Translations under genes and position numbers: made by a program
The notes under the pieces: model-generated
Database searches by the model: none
The model's input: only the letters and a program-made list of their open reading frames with translations
Told to the model about the DNA's origin: nothing
Shown here: piece after piece, positions 1-7,849 of the stretch
How the letters are laid out: each line of letters starts with the position of its first letter
Numbering within the stretch: position 1 is the stretch's first letter
NCBI GenBank assembly: GCA_963575745.1
Contig: CAUYUJ010020262.1
Coordinates: 65,001 to 87,235 of the forward strand
Direction: 5' to 3'
Length of the DNA stretch: 22,235 bases
DNA from: Prorocentrum cordatum
Lineage: Eukaryota; Sar; Dinophyceae; Prorocentrales; Prorocentraceae

Positions 1-235
1 CCCCCTCTCTCTCTCTCTCCCTCGTATGGGCGCCGGCTCTGGCAACTTTTGCGTCACGCTTTCCGCCCGCGCGTCCTTCGTGGATGCACGGTTCTCTTGT
101 CCTGTTTTGCCTTGGCTCTGACGGGCATGGGGCCGACAGAGAGCGGCGTCGACGTGATCTGAGCGTCTGGCCTGGCTGCCTCCTTTTGAGGGTTGACGTC
201 TCTCTCTCCCCCTGTGCCAGTCCCCCCCTATCGTT
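1..235. other. No gene recognised; CT-rich start of window
   Basis: The first 23 bases are a CT dinucleotide run. The rest is GC-rich with pyrimidine-rich stretches (about 198-215). I see no convincing exon or RNA gene. If the helicase exon at 1318-1592 belongs to a gene reading in from the left, this could be intron. Confidence 0.4.
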
Positions 236-390
236 GAGTCGGGCAAGCCCCTCTCCAGGAGGAACTTCCAAGAATAACCAAACAATAGTCAGGTGACGAT
301 TTGTCCTGCTCTTCTGACCGCTTAAATACTTTAGGACTGTTTTCATTGTCCTTCCAAAATCCGCTTGTAGGGGGACGTGCCCGACCTGAG
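236..390. mobile_element. Foldback (TIR) element, family 1, copy 1
   Basis: The left arm (236-263) and right arm (359-390) are imperfect reverse complements sharing a GACATGCCCGAC-type core. About 95 bp of AT-richer sequence lies between them. The interior aligns with the copy at 11101-11258: shared blocks include AATAGTC after the left arm and CCAAAATCCGC just before the right arm. It is non-coding and MITE-like. A GGA microsatellite begins directly after the right arm. Confidence 0.6.
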
Positions 391-396
391 AGGAAC

Positions 397-494
397 AGGA
401 GGAGGAGGAGGAGGAGGAGGAGGAGGAGGAGGAGGAGGAGGAGGAGGAGGAGGAGGAGGAGGAGGAGGAGGAGGAGGAGGAGGGAGGAGGAGGC
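397..494. repeat. (GGA)n microsatellite
   Basis: About 98 bp of almost pure GGA trinucleotide. The poly-Arg, poly-Glu and poly-Leu frames it opens on both strands are not evidence of coding. Confidence 0.95.
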
Positions 495-650
495 AGGGGG
501 AGAGCGGAACACATTTTTTCCCAACCATCCTGTGATGTTGGGTCTGCGTTTTGAAGAGACGGTCCCCGCGTTCCCTTTCCTCCTCCCCCACCTCCCTCCT
601 CCCCCTCCTTGCTTTTGCTCTCCGCATGTCTCTGTTTCGGTGCACCCTTC

Positions 651-1228
651 ACACGTTTCGTGGCCCCATAGGGAGCTCCACCTAAGGTCCCAGTGGCGCA
701 GCCCGCATGGCGCCGCCGCCCCATTGTGCCACACCCCTCATACGTTTCGTGGCCCCATAGGGAGCTCCATCTAGGGTCCCAGTGGCGCAGGCCGCATGGC
801 GCCGCCGCTCTATTGTGGCACACTCCTCACACGTTTCGTGGCCCCATAGGGAGCTCCATCTAAGGTTCCAGTGGCGCAGCCCGCATGGCGCCGCCGCCCC
901 ATTTTGGCACACCCTTCACACGCTTCGTGGCCCCATAGGGAGCTCCACCTAAGGTCCCAGTGGCGCAGCCCGCATGGCGCCGCCGCCCCATGTTGGCACA
1001 CCCCTCATACGTTTCGTGGCCCCATAGTGAGCTCCATCTAGGGTCCCAGTGGCCCATCTAAGTAAGGTCCCAGCGGCGCAGCCCGCATGGCGGCGCCGCT
1101 CCATTTTGGCACGCCCCTCACACGTCTCGTGGCCCCATAGGGAACTCCATCTAAGGTCCAAGTGGCGCAGCCCGCATGGCGCCGCCGCCCCATGTTGGCA
1201 CACTCCTCACGCGTTTCGTGGCCCCTCA
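651..1228. repeat. 89-bp tandem repeat array (about 6.5 copies)
   Basis: The marker CGTTTCG (or a one-base variant) recurs at 654, 743, 832, 921, 1010, 1123 and 1212. Spacing is exactly 89 except one interval of 113, where about 24 bp of the unit is internally duplicated. Each unit carries TGGCCCCATAGGGAGCTCCA followed by a GGCGCAGCCCGCATGGCG block. Since 89 is not a multiple of three, open frames here are incidental. The array ends about 90 bp before the splice acceptor of the helicase exon, so it probably lies in an intron. A diverged single unit is at 2107-2160. Confidence 0.92.
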
Positions 1229-1317
1229 CGTTTTGGAGACCTTCTCTCGGTCTCGTGGACTCTCTCCCTGGGCCGTCGGCTGTCCGGCGCGCTGCTCCCT
1301 CGGCCGACGTCGCCCAG

Positions 1318-1592
1318 GTGTGATCCTGGACTGCGGCCGCCACGAGGTGGGGAACGGCAAGAAGGAGGACGACGACTGGAGGCTGGAGCTCTACGTGCTG
1401 CTCTCGCGCGCCACACGCCACGAGGACCTCCTGCTCATGTGGGCGCCGCGCGTCGAGTTCTTCCTGGCAGGGCCGCCGGAGGGATTGCGGAAGCAGCTGG
1501 AGCAGTTTACTACTCGCACGAAGCGGTGCAGGAGGGAGGCGACGGCCCCCGTCAGGGAGCTGGGCTTCACCGAGTTTATCCGCGAGGCTTGA
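1318..1592 (+). CDS. PIF1/RecD-like DNA helicase, C-terminal exon (partial gene)
   Basis: This exon encodes about 91 residues and ends at TGA 1590-1592. The segment LYVLLSRATRHEDLLL carries the helicase motif VI signature YVxLSRAT of PIF1/RecD-type superfamily 1 helicases, which contacts ATP. It is followed by a tail (about FFLAGPPEGLRKQLEQFTTR) that I recognise from the dinoflagellate PIF1-like family. The start is set by a splice acceptor, pyrimidine-rich sequence then CCCAG|GTG at 1316-1317, not by a Met; a longer frame beginning near 1176 runs into the 89-bp array and is an artefact. Upstream helicase motifs (Walker A/B and others) are absent, so earlier exons lie outside the window. These proteins unwind DNA 5' to 3' and are a large, expanded family in dinoflagellates. 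It could be intact or a duplicated fragment. Recognition of the family rests on motif VI and tail resemblance. Confidence 0.72.
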
Positions 1593-2106
1593 CTTGAAGG
1601 GCGACCCGCCCGAGCTTCGCCGTCCCCCGACGGTCTGACTGTTTGGCTTCGCGCCGCGGGCAACCCGTGCGCGTCGCTGGGACCCTCTCGGGGCGACCAG
1701 CGCGCGTCGCGGGAATTCCGCGCTGCGCTCTGCCCAGAGCCTCGCTTGCCCCCGTCGTCTCTCTGCCCGGCGGCCGCAGCCTTGCCGGCTATCAGCCGGC
1801 CGGCTAGCTCTCTCTGCTCCGCGCAGCGGACGACCCGTGCGCGTCGCCGGGACTCTTCGGCGCGACCTGCGTGCGTCGCGGGGGCTCCGCGCGGCGCCGC
1901 GCCCGCGGCCTCGGACACGGGCATGCGCGGGCAAAGAGAGAAACATATCGGGAAGGAAGCGGGCGCGATCCTCGGGAGGAGCGTGCCGACATGGGCGTCG
2001 ACGTTCATGCGCGTAGACTGATTCGCGCGCACATTCATTCACAATCAGACTCGCTCGCGCTCAGTCTCTCGCGCGCAGACCTATCGTCTTCGCTCGCGTT
2101 GCGTGC
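1593..2106. repeat. Helicase 3' flank with a diverged direct repeat
   Basis: No gene seen. A GC-rich segment starting at 1661 (ACCCGTGCGCGTCG) recurs 170 bp later at 1831 with the same following order of blocks over about 70 bp, so this is a diverged tandem duplication. Part of it may be the 3' UTR of the helicase. No polyadenylation signal is apparent. Confidence 0.5.
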
Positions 2107-2160
2107 CCCGCCACGCATTTCGGCGCGCCCCTCGCGCGGTTCGTGGTCCCGTAGGGGGCG
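2107..2160. repeat. Isolated diverged unit of the 89-bp repeat
   Basis: The order CCGCC, CATTT, CGCGCCCCTC, TTCGTGG, CCC, TAGGG matches the middle of the 89-bp unit of the 651-1228 array, with scattered substitutions. It sits on the other side of the helicase exon from the main array. Confidence 0.5.
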
Positions 2161-2223
2161 CGGGCAAAGATGATATTCATAATTGCGGTATTCACAACTG
2201 CGTATGGTTGGGTCCTTCGCCAG

Positions 2224-2254
2224 AATCCACCTGCAGGAGGACATGCCCGACCTA
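2224..2254. mobile_element. Family 1 foldback element, right half only
   Basis: The right arm (AATCCACCTGCAGGAGGACA then TGCCCGAC) matches the right arms of the family 1 elements ending at 390, 3319 and 11258. No matching left arm is seen upstream, so it is truncated or too diverged. Confidence 0.5.
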
Positions 2255-2451
2255 ACCTTGTCGTTGCCTCTCAGACCCGAGCTGCGCCGCTGCTCCGCTG
2301 TGCCGCCGCTCCGTCCGGGGTGCGCCGGCGATGGCGCCCTGGCCCCAGGGGGCGCAGGCTCGCCGTCCCCAGCGCGCGCTTCCCGCGTAGTCATCTGCCC
2401 CGTGTCTCGAGGCCTCCCATGCTGCGCCTCAGCCCCCATGGCCCTCGTTGC
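2255..2451. other. No gene recognised between family 1 copies
   Basis: GC-rich sequence with no recognisable protein or RNA. Open frames have no motif. Confidence 0.4.
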
Positions 2452-2534
2452 AAGTCGGGCGTGTCTCTCTACAGGAGGAAAGCTCAACAATCAACAAACA
2501 ATGGTCCGAGGGCGATTTGTTCGACATTTGGGAG

Positions 2535-2561
2535 TTTTTTTTTTTTTTTTTTTTTTTTTTT
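2535..2561. repeat. Poly(T) run of 27
   Basis: Uninterrupted T run just left of the nested foldback element. It could be a poly(A) tail remnant of a minus-strand retro-insertion or simple slippage; nothing recognisable lies next to it to decide. Confidence 0.9.
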
Positions 2562-2571
2562 CTTCATATTT

Positions 2572-3246
2572 CCCTACCTAGGCTCTGCCTAGAAGCGTTA
2601 TTACTCTCTAGCTTAAAGGGGCCGGGTAGTGGAAAGCGCCCCGGGCGGTTCTCCCAGTCCCCGCCCCGCGGTTCCCCCAGTCCCCTGGGAGCTTTAGCTT
2701 TAGCTTTAGCTTTCGCTTTAGCTTTAGCTTTAGCTTTAGCTTTAGCTTTAGCTTAGCTTTAGCTTAGCTTTAGCTTAGCTTTAGCTGAGCTTTAGCTTAG
2801 CTTCAGCTTAGCTTCAGCTTAGCTTTAGCTTAGCTTAAGCTTAGCTTTAGCTTAGCTTTAGCTTAGCTTTAGCTCGCTTTAGCTTAGCTTTAGTTTAGCG
2901 TTGGCTTAGCTTTAGCTTAGCTTCAGCTTAGCGTTAGCTTAGCGCTTGCTTAGCTTTAGCTTAGGTTCAGCTTAGTTTTAGCTTTAGTTTTAGCTTTAGC
3001 TGTAGCTTCAGCTTAGCTTTAGCTTAGCTTTAGCTTAGCTGTAGCTCAGCTGTAGCTCAGCTTTAGCTTAGGTTTAGCTTAGCTTTAGCTTAGCTTTAGC
3101 TTAGCTCTAGCTTAACTTTAGCTTAGCTTTAGCTTAGCTTTAGCTTAGCTTTAGCTTAGCTGTAGCTGAGCTGTTGCTTAGCTTTAGCTTAGCTTTACTG
3201 TTACTACTAATGCTGCTTTCCTAGGGGCTCCAACTCCTAGGTAGGG
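2572..3246. mobile_element. Second foldback element nested inside family 1 copy 2
   Basis: The left end CCCTACCTAGG then CCTAGAAGC (2572-2596) is mirrored by the right end (about 3215-3246), whose reverse complement also reads CCCTACCTAGG and then CCTAGGAAAGC. The interior is a short unique stretch plus the AGCTTT/AGCTT satellite. It lies wholly within the interior of the family 1 element. Confidence 0.5.
2693..3200. repeat. TTTAGC / AGCTT-AGCTTT satellite array
   Basis: It begins as a hexamer array (AGCTTT repeated, about 2693-2755). It then becomes an 11-bp array alternating AGCTT and AGCTTT, with scattered point variants, up to about 3200. Every unit contains the palindrome AGCT. Confidence 0.93.
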
Positions 3247-3319
3247 TCGCACTGGGATGCTTTCGATTATTTTTCATTCGTCGCCCAAGATCCCCTTGTA
3301 GGGGGACATGCCCGGCCCA

Positions 3320-3629
3320 ACCATTGTTCCCCTTTCCAAGAGCTTCGGCAATTTGCCCCGTGCTGGCAGTGCTCTGCTATAAAATTGCAGTTGCAGCTGT
3401 ATCGCGCCAGAACAGAATTTCGCGGCGGTGTTCTGCATTAGAGCCAGCACGACGGTGACTCTCGTTCCCCTTCCCTTGAGCTTCGACAGTTTACCGTGGT
3501 ATTTTTTCCAGCGTGCGTCCCCGATCGGCAGCCGGGGCGGCCGCGGCCGTGGAGTGGCTGTCAGTGGCGGCAATGTGGGACGTGCGCTAGCAGGTACTTC
3601 GAAAAAGAGACGAAACCATAAACAGAAAG
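3320..3629. other. No gene recognised
   Basis: Unique-looking sequence with no recognisable exon. Frames crossing 3428-3793 run through a perfectly non-coding hairpin element and look accidental. Confidence 0.4.
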
Positions 3630-3630
3630 T

Positions 3631-3760
3631 TTGGGCGTTCCGCGCGGATTTCTTGGATCCGCGCTGGGCCCCCCAGCGGCGCCTCCCGCGCCGCCCTTGG
3701 CGCTGCTCGCCAGGGAGGGGGGGCCCAGCGCAGATCCAGAAAATCCGCACGGAACGCCAA
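3631..3760. mobile_element. Foldback element, family 3, copy 1
   Basis: Two 44-bp arms (3631-3674 and 3717-3760) are about 90% reverse-complementary. They start TTGGGCGTTCCGCGCGGATT and end in GCTGGGCCCCCC, around a roughly 42-bp GC-rich loop. A related element is at 5684-5803. Both are preceded by a CATAA(A/G)CAGAA-type flank. Confidence 0.75.
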
Positions 3761-3966
3761 CAATTAATGTTCATAGCGTTTCCTCTTTTCTAATACTGGC
3801 ATTCCAAAGGTTCCCTGCCAAACTGTCGTGGAGCAAAAAAGTGTACACCATTCTCACAAGAGAGGAAACAGCCCCGGGAGACCTCCGACAGACGAAGCAT
3901 CGGCCAGGCATCAACAACTGTTCGGTTGAACGTCGACCCCACATCAATCCAGGTTCAATGTAACAG
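3761..3966. other. No gene confirmed
   Basis: A pyrimidine-rich stretch (3778-3793) precedes an open frame ending at a TAA near 3961. It has no recognisable domain and no clear AG acceptor in the right place, so I do not call it an exon. Confidence 0.35.
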
Positions 3967-3976
3967 TGGGGAAGAC

Positions 3977-4256
3977 GAAGCAACTACAACCCTCGTCAAA
4001 ATTAACCTCAAAATGGCGGGCACGCCCCTTCGATGTCGGCGCGCCCCTTCAATGTCGATACGACGCCCCTTCAATGTCGGGGCCAGGGCAGATGTGGTGT
4101 GACCGGGAGCGACTCGAAAATTCAAAGATGACCGACATTGGAGGGGCGGCGCATACGAGTACATCGCACTCATCGGCACTCGGTCCGATATCTCCCACAA
4201 TCAGTTCAGCTACGTGAGGCATTTTTGAGGTTATTTTTGACGAGGGTTGTAGTAGA
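3977..4256. mobile_element. Foldback element, family 2 (about 280 bp, 38-bp TIRs)
   Basis: The left arm 3977-4014 (CTACAACCCTCGTCAAAATT then AACCTCAAAATG) is matched by the reverse complement of the right arm 4220-4256 with very few differences. Weaker matching extends a few bases further out on both sides. Inside the left part are three tandem copies of a CGCCCCTTCAATGTCG unit (4024-4078), and one inverted copy (CCGACATTGGAGGGGCG) lies at about 4132-4148, giving a subterminal inverted repeat. No transposase is encoded. MITE-like. Confidence 0.8.
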
Positions 4257-4836
4257 AGTCCCCGTTGGGCCAACGTCGTTGCGAGCTGGGGCCCGCTCGT
4301 CTTTGCTGTTTTGAAAAGCTCAGGGGAGCTTCCGGGGGGCCTGAGGCCCCGGGCGCTGGGGAGGTGGGCGCCGGCCGCACTTGCGGTCGAGGGACATCAA
4401 ATTTGGGGGTTCGGCGGTAGGCGTTTTTGGGAGAACATCGCCGATTTCGGCCCGACCCCGTGCGAACGTCGCCGACGTCCAGAATTCATGCCCGCGCGCG
4501 CAAGGAACCGACGTATACGGTGGAAACCCATGCCAAGAAACACCCTGCTTGCCTCCAGGGTGCCCCCTGGGTTTTTCTTGGGCTTCGATGGTCTTGCTGC
4601 GGAAAGCGCGGGGTTCCCGCACCAGAAATCAGTGGACGTCCTGGGGTCTCAGGGTTGGGTTTCTGGTGGAAGGTTTCTTGTGGTCGAGCTCCCACTGTTT
4701 TCAAACCCTGTGGCCCAAGATGCCCCCCCCAGACCCGCCGAAATTTATACTGATGGCGTGACGACGGAAGGGGGCGTGAGTGGACAGAAATATTTGCACC
4801 CCCGAAGCACCGCATACAGGAGGAAAAGGTACCCAT
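4257..4836. other. No gene recognised
   Basis: 580 bp of GC-rich sequence. Several frames are open on both strands (one runs from 4311 to 5069), but none shows a motif, a plausible start context or splice sites, and the longest runs straight through the repeat at 4837-5098. I treat it as non-coding. Confidence 0.4.
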
Positions 4837-5177
4837 ACCGCTACCCTTCCCTCGTTTTCCCCTTCTTGGGTCTCCTGGGAGGCCTTCGTCGCCTCGTCGC
4901 CACCGCCTCCTGCTGTACAGTCGGGGCGCTGAAGAAGGAACCCTTTTCGTTGGGGAGGGGCTCGGTGTCCCTTGATCGTTTCACAGCTTGCCTCAAGTCT
5001 TCCTTATGTTTCCGTTGGGAAATCGAAGTTTATTTTAGGGGAGAAAGGGGCCTCGTTCCTTACATTTAGGGTTCCTTAGGTCAACGCCCCGACTGTACCG
5101 CTACCCTTCCCTCGTTTTCCCCTTCTTGGGTCTCCTGGGAGGCCTTCGTCGCCGCGTCGCCACCGCCTCCTGCTGTA
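4837..5177. repeat. 260-bp direct repeat (1.3 copies)
   Basis: An 80-bp segment starting TACCGCTACCCTTCCCTCG is present at about 4837-4916 and again at 5097-5176, with one or two differences. The two copies lie directly on either side of the foldback element at 4915-5098. Confidence 0.85.
4915..5098. mobile_element. Foldback element, family 4 (perfect 14-bp terminal arms)
   Basis: GTACAGTCGGGGCG at 4915-4928 and its exact reverse complement at 5085-5098. With small gaps the complementarity extends inward to about 4943 and 5069 (shared AAGGAACCC). The element is framed on both sides by the 80-bp direct repeat. Confidence 0.65.
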
Positions 5178-5370
5178 TCGCCCGGTCACACAGCACTTCG
5201 CCTCACGGTTCGGCAGCACCACGGCGGCCTGCAGCTGTGCGGGCCGGGGCGTGGCCGCCCTCCGACCGCAGGCGCGTGGTGCCCCCAGACAGAGCCGCCG
5301 CCCGTGCTCGGGCTCCTCCTCCTTCCTTCGGCGGCGAGCCCAGAGGGGAAGTGAGAGGTGGCAGACCTTC
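5178..5370. other. No gene recognised
   Basis: GC-rich, non-repetitive lead-in to the microsatellite. No exon supported. Confidence 0.4.
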
Positions 5371-5646
5371 CTCCTCCTCCTCCTCCCTCCTCCTCTCCTC
5401 CTCCTCCTCCTCCTCCTCCTCCTCCTCCTCCTCCTCCTCCTCCTCCTCCTCCTCCTCCTCCTCCTCCTCCTCCTCCTCCTCCTCCTCTCTCTCTCTCTCT
5501 CTCTCGAAGAAGAAGAAGAAGAAGAAGAAGAAGAAGAGGACTACTACTACTAATAATAATAATAAGAATAATAATAAGAATAGTAATACTAATAATAATA
5601 CTAATAATAATACTAATAATAATACTGATAAGAAGAAGAAGAAGAA
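5371..5646. repeat. Compound microsatellite: (TCC)n-(CT)n-(GAA)n-(CTA)n-(AAT)n-(GAA)n
   Basis: Consecutive blocks: TCC to about 5486, CT at 5487-5505, GAA at 5506-5536, CTA at 5537-5548, AAT/ATA with variants to about 5628, then GAA. It produces long homopolymeric peptides (Ser, Lys, Asn) in a 475-codon frame that is not a gene. Confidence 0.95.
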
Positions 5647-5683
5647 AACAAATCATAATAAGAAAAACGTCATAAGCAGAAGC

Positions 5684-5803
5684 TTTGGGCGCCCCGCGCC
5701 GCTGGGCCCCTGTGGGCGGCGCCTGGGGGCGCCGCCTCTGGCGCGCTCCGCGCGCCAGGGCGGGGGACCCAGCTCAGGTCCGAGAAATCCGCGCGGGGCG
5801 CCA
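5684..5803. mobile_element. Foldback element, family 3, copy 2
   Basis: The left arm TTTGGGCGCCCCGCGC then GCTGGGCCCC (5684-5710) and right arm 5763-5803 are inverted relatives. Compared with copy 1 (3631-3760), the left arm has lost about 16 bp that the right arm still has. The loop is a GC-rich, partly palindromic stretch. Confidence 0.65.
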
Positions 5804-5852
5804 AGAGTTTACAATTGTACAATTTTTTTGTCTTCTTCTGTGGCAGGCCTTC

Positions 5853-5935
5853 TCAGGGCTTTTGAGAAGCCCCGCCGCCTTCGGAGAAGGCCCGTGCCCT
5901 TTTGCTCCTCCCCCGGGCTCGCCGCCAGTTCCTGC
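5853..5935 (+). repeat. Dispersed repeat, inverted copy at 9990-10050
   Basis: GAGAAGCCCCGCCGCCTTC and the following AGAAGGC, then CTCGCCGCC, recur in reverse complement near 9990-10050. The rest of 5804-6169 holds no recognisable gene. A T-rich run with GTTTG repeats lies at 6050-6085. Confidence 0.5.
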
Positions 5936-6169
5936 CACCCTGACGTCAGCCCTGACGTCTCACAATCAGCGTGCTTGCTCGGTGTTGGGCCCCGTGGTCC
6001 TCACGGACCGATTTTCTCCGAGAAGTGCAGCAGAACGACTGGACAGTTTCTTGTTTGCTTGTCTGTTTGTTTGCGTTTGTTTGGTTTTCCGTTTTCTCGC
6101 TGTTCAGCGGCGCTGTTGTGGTGCGCAGCGGTAAGCTTTGATGCTTGCGGGCGCCTCCCAAGCCTGCAG

Positions 6170-6265
6170 CCGACAACCCGAGCGATACAGCGTCCTCTCA
6201 GGGGTTCCGACATCAGCCTGCTGACTGTCACCGAGGATAACGTCGACCAGTTGGAGGAGAACCAG
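6170..6265 (+). CDS. Possible internal exon, unknown protein
   Basis: A 32-codon open segment preceded by GCCTGCAG (acceptor-like) and followed by CAG|GTTGAG (donor-like) is in phase at both ends. The peptide contains SDISLLTVTEDNVDQLEEN, which has balanced composition, unlike the repeat-derived peptides around it. I do not recognise a family. No neighbouring exon with a compatible phase is identified, and the splice sites are weak. Tentative. Confidence 0.22.
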
Positions 6266-6279
6266 GTTGAGGCGCCCGG

Positions 6280-6400
6280 AGAGTTTCTTCTCCTCCTTTT
6301 CCTCATTCTCCCCCTTCTTCTCTTCTTCCTTCACCTTCTACTTTTCTGTCATCCTTCTTCTCCTGCTCCCCTTCCTTTCTCGCTATCCATTCTGAAAAAT
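6280..6400. repeat. Pyrimidine-rich CTT/CTC tract
   Basis: Degenerate TTCTCCTCC-type low-complexity sequence. No coding evidence. Confidence 0.6.
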
Positions 6401-6420
6401 GCTGAATCGCTGAAGCTGTT

Positions 6421-7075
6421 GCAAGATTTTGAGAAGAATGCTCGCGGCGCTGAGGCGGAGCCCACTGTGCAACGGAACGGCCCTCCATCCGTGAAGCTAG
6501 TGCGAACTTCTAGACTGAATATATGCGGCGCTCAGGCGACAACAGCATTTTGAAACCGACCCCCCCTTTCCGCACCTGAAAGTATCGCAGATGTTTAAGC
6601 CGTGTGTGCGCGGCGCTGAAGCGAGAGCCACATCTTCAAAACGGCCCCCACCTGTCCTTCCGTGAAGCTGGCGCAGACTTGTAAGTCCAAAAGTGCGCGG
6701 CGCTACGGCGAGAGCCGCCATTTGAAGACGCCCCTCCTCAATCCGTGGAGCGGTTGCGAACTCTTATAAGACGAGTGTGCGCGGCGCTGCGGCGAGAGCC
6801 GCATTTTGAAAAGGAGCCGTCTTCCATCAGTGCATCTATTAAAGACGAGTGTGCGCGGCGCCAAGGCGAGAGCCACATTTTGAGACAGATCCCCCCTCCA
6901 TCCGCGAAGCTGTTGCCGGCTTTTCAGACAAGTGTGCGCGGCGCGACGGCGAGAGCCACATTTTGAGACAGATCCCCCCTCCATCCGCGAAGCTGTTGCC
7001 GGCTTTTCAGACAAGTGTGCGCGGCGCGACGGCGAGTGCCACATTTTGACCCAGCCCTCCATCCGTGAAGCCGTG
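6421..7075. repeat. 83-bp tandem repeat array (about 8 copies)
   Basis: The core GCGCGGCGC (or near variant) recurs at about 6442, 6532, 6608, 6695, 6779, 6853, 6936 and 7019, spaced 74-90 bp. Each unit reads CCATCCGTGAAGCTGTTGC, then GTGTGCGCGGCGC, then GGCGAGAGCCACATTTTGA. The last two full units (spacing 83) are almost identical, while the first ones are strongly diverged, showing homogenisation at the right end. Two more units lie at 13060-13175. Confidence 0.9.
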
Positions 7076-7190
7076 GCCAATTTCAAGTGTCGCGATCATG
7101 AATATTAGGGAAGTCTCAGGCGAAAGCCCAGCCCGCCCTACCGACATGTCTGGGGGTGCGATCGGGAGGAGCTACTTCTAAGGATACGGG

Positions 7191-7333
7191 ATTGAGGAGG
7201 AGGAGGAGGAAGAGGAGGAGGAGGAGGAGGAGGAGGAGAAGAATTAGGAGGAGGAGGAGGAGGAGGAGGAGGAGGAGGAGGAGGAGGAGGAGGAGGAGGA
7301 GGGGGAGGAGGGGGAGGAGGAGGAGCAGGAGGG
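7191..7333. repeat. (GGA)n microsatellite
   Basis: About 140 bp of GGA with a few interruptions (GAAGAATTA near 7238). Confidence 0.95.
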
Positions 7334-7479
7334 TGTGGGAGTGTTCGCGTGGCAAAGCAGAGGGAGCCGTTTTTGCGTCCTCTGCCGTCCGCACGCTGCA
7401 CTGATGCCCGTTCCCCCACTTCTACTTCTCGCGCGTCCCCGGTTTGCCGGCCCCCAGGCCCCAGGCTGAGTCAGCACGT
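7334..7479. other. No gene recognised
   Basis: Short unique stretch between a microsatellite and a degenerate satellite. Confidence 0.4.
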
Positions 7480-7800
7480 GGCAATATTGGGTCAGGTTTG
7501 GTGCACTATTTGGGGCCATCTCGGGGTCCTTCGGGGGCATGTTTGGGCCTCTCGGGCTACTTGTTCTGACATTGGGCCTTCTTGTGGCCATCTTGAGGTC
7601 TCTGGGGCGCATCTCGGGGTGCCTCGGTGGTAAATCAAGGCAGTCTTGGGCCATCCTTGGCAATTCTCGAAGACTCCTGGGGCCTTTGCCTTTCTGGGCC
7701 ACCCTGGGGATGTCTGGGGTACTCTCGGGGGCCCTGGCGGCCATCTTGAAGCTGTCTTGGGACGCCCTGGCAGCAGCACGTGCGACAAGCCAAGCCAGTT
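7480..7800. repeat. Degenerate GGGGCC-ATCTTGAGG satellite
   Basis: Low-order repeats built from (T/C)GGGCC, (A/C)TCTTG and GGGGC words with poor periodicity. Composition and words match the larger tract at 18879-19640, so the two belong to the same repeat class. Reading frames on the minus strand give Pro/Arg/Asp-rich peptides that I regard as spurious. Confidence 0.6.
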
Positions 7801-7849
7801 GAAGACACTACAGTCAGCCCCGATAGTAAGGACTGTTGCCTGGCGGGTT

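Larger units (their letters stand above)
2452..3319. mobile_element. Foldback element, family 1, copy 2 (with nested insertion)
   Basis: The left arm (2452-2480, GTCGGGCGTGTCTCTCTACA) and right arm (3288-3319, CTTGTAGGGGGACATGCCCG) are inverted relatives, as in copies 1 and 3. After the left arm it continues with the family interior (CAAACAATGG, GCGATTTGTTC). It is then interrupted by a 27-base T run and a second foldback element, and resumes with TTTTTCATTCGTCGCCC before the right arm. It is 868 bp against 155-158 bp for the other copies, because of the insertion. Confidence 0.55.

Noticed and set aside
651-1228. CRISPR-like direct repeats (also 6421-7075)
   Set aside because: Units are contiguous tandem repeats without unique spacers, in a eukaryotic context.
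1038-2042. 334-codon minus-strand frame
   Set aside because: Antisense to the helicase exon and the 89-bp array; no recognisable protein.
4311-5069. 252-codon plus-strand frame
   Set aside because: It runs into the 260-bp repeat and family 4 foldback element; no motif, no start or splice context.
6131-6169. 39-nt intron (GTAAGC to CTGCAG) before the exon candidate at 6170
   Set aside because: Too short to trust, and the upstream segment has no recognisable coding sequence.
5126-6553. 475-codon open frame
   Set aside because: It runs through the compound TCC/GAA/AAT microsatellite and a foldback element; the peptide is poly-Ser, poly-Lys and poly-Asn with no domain.
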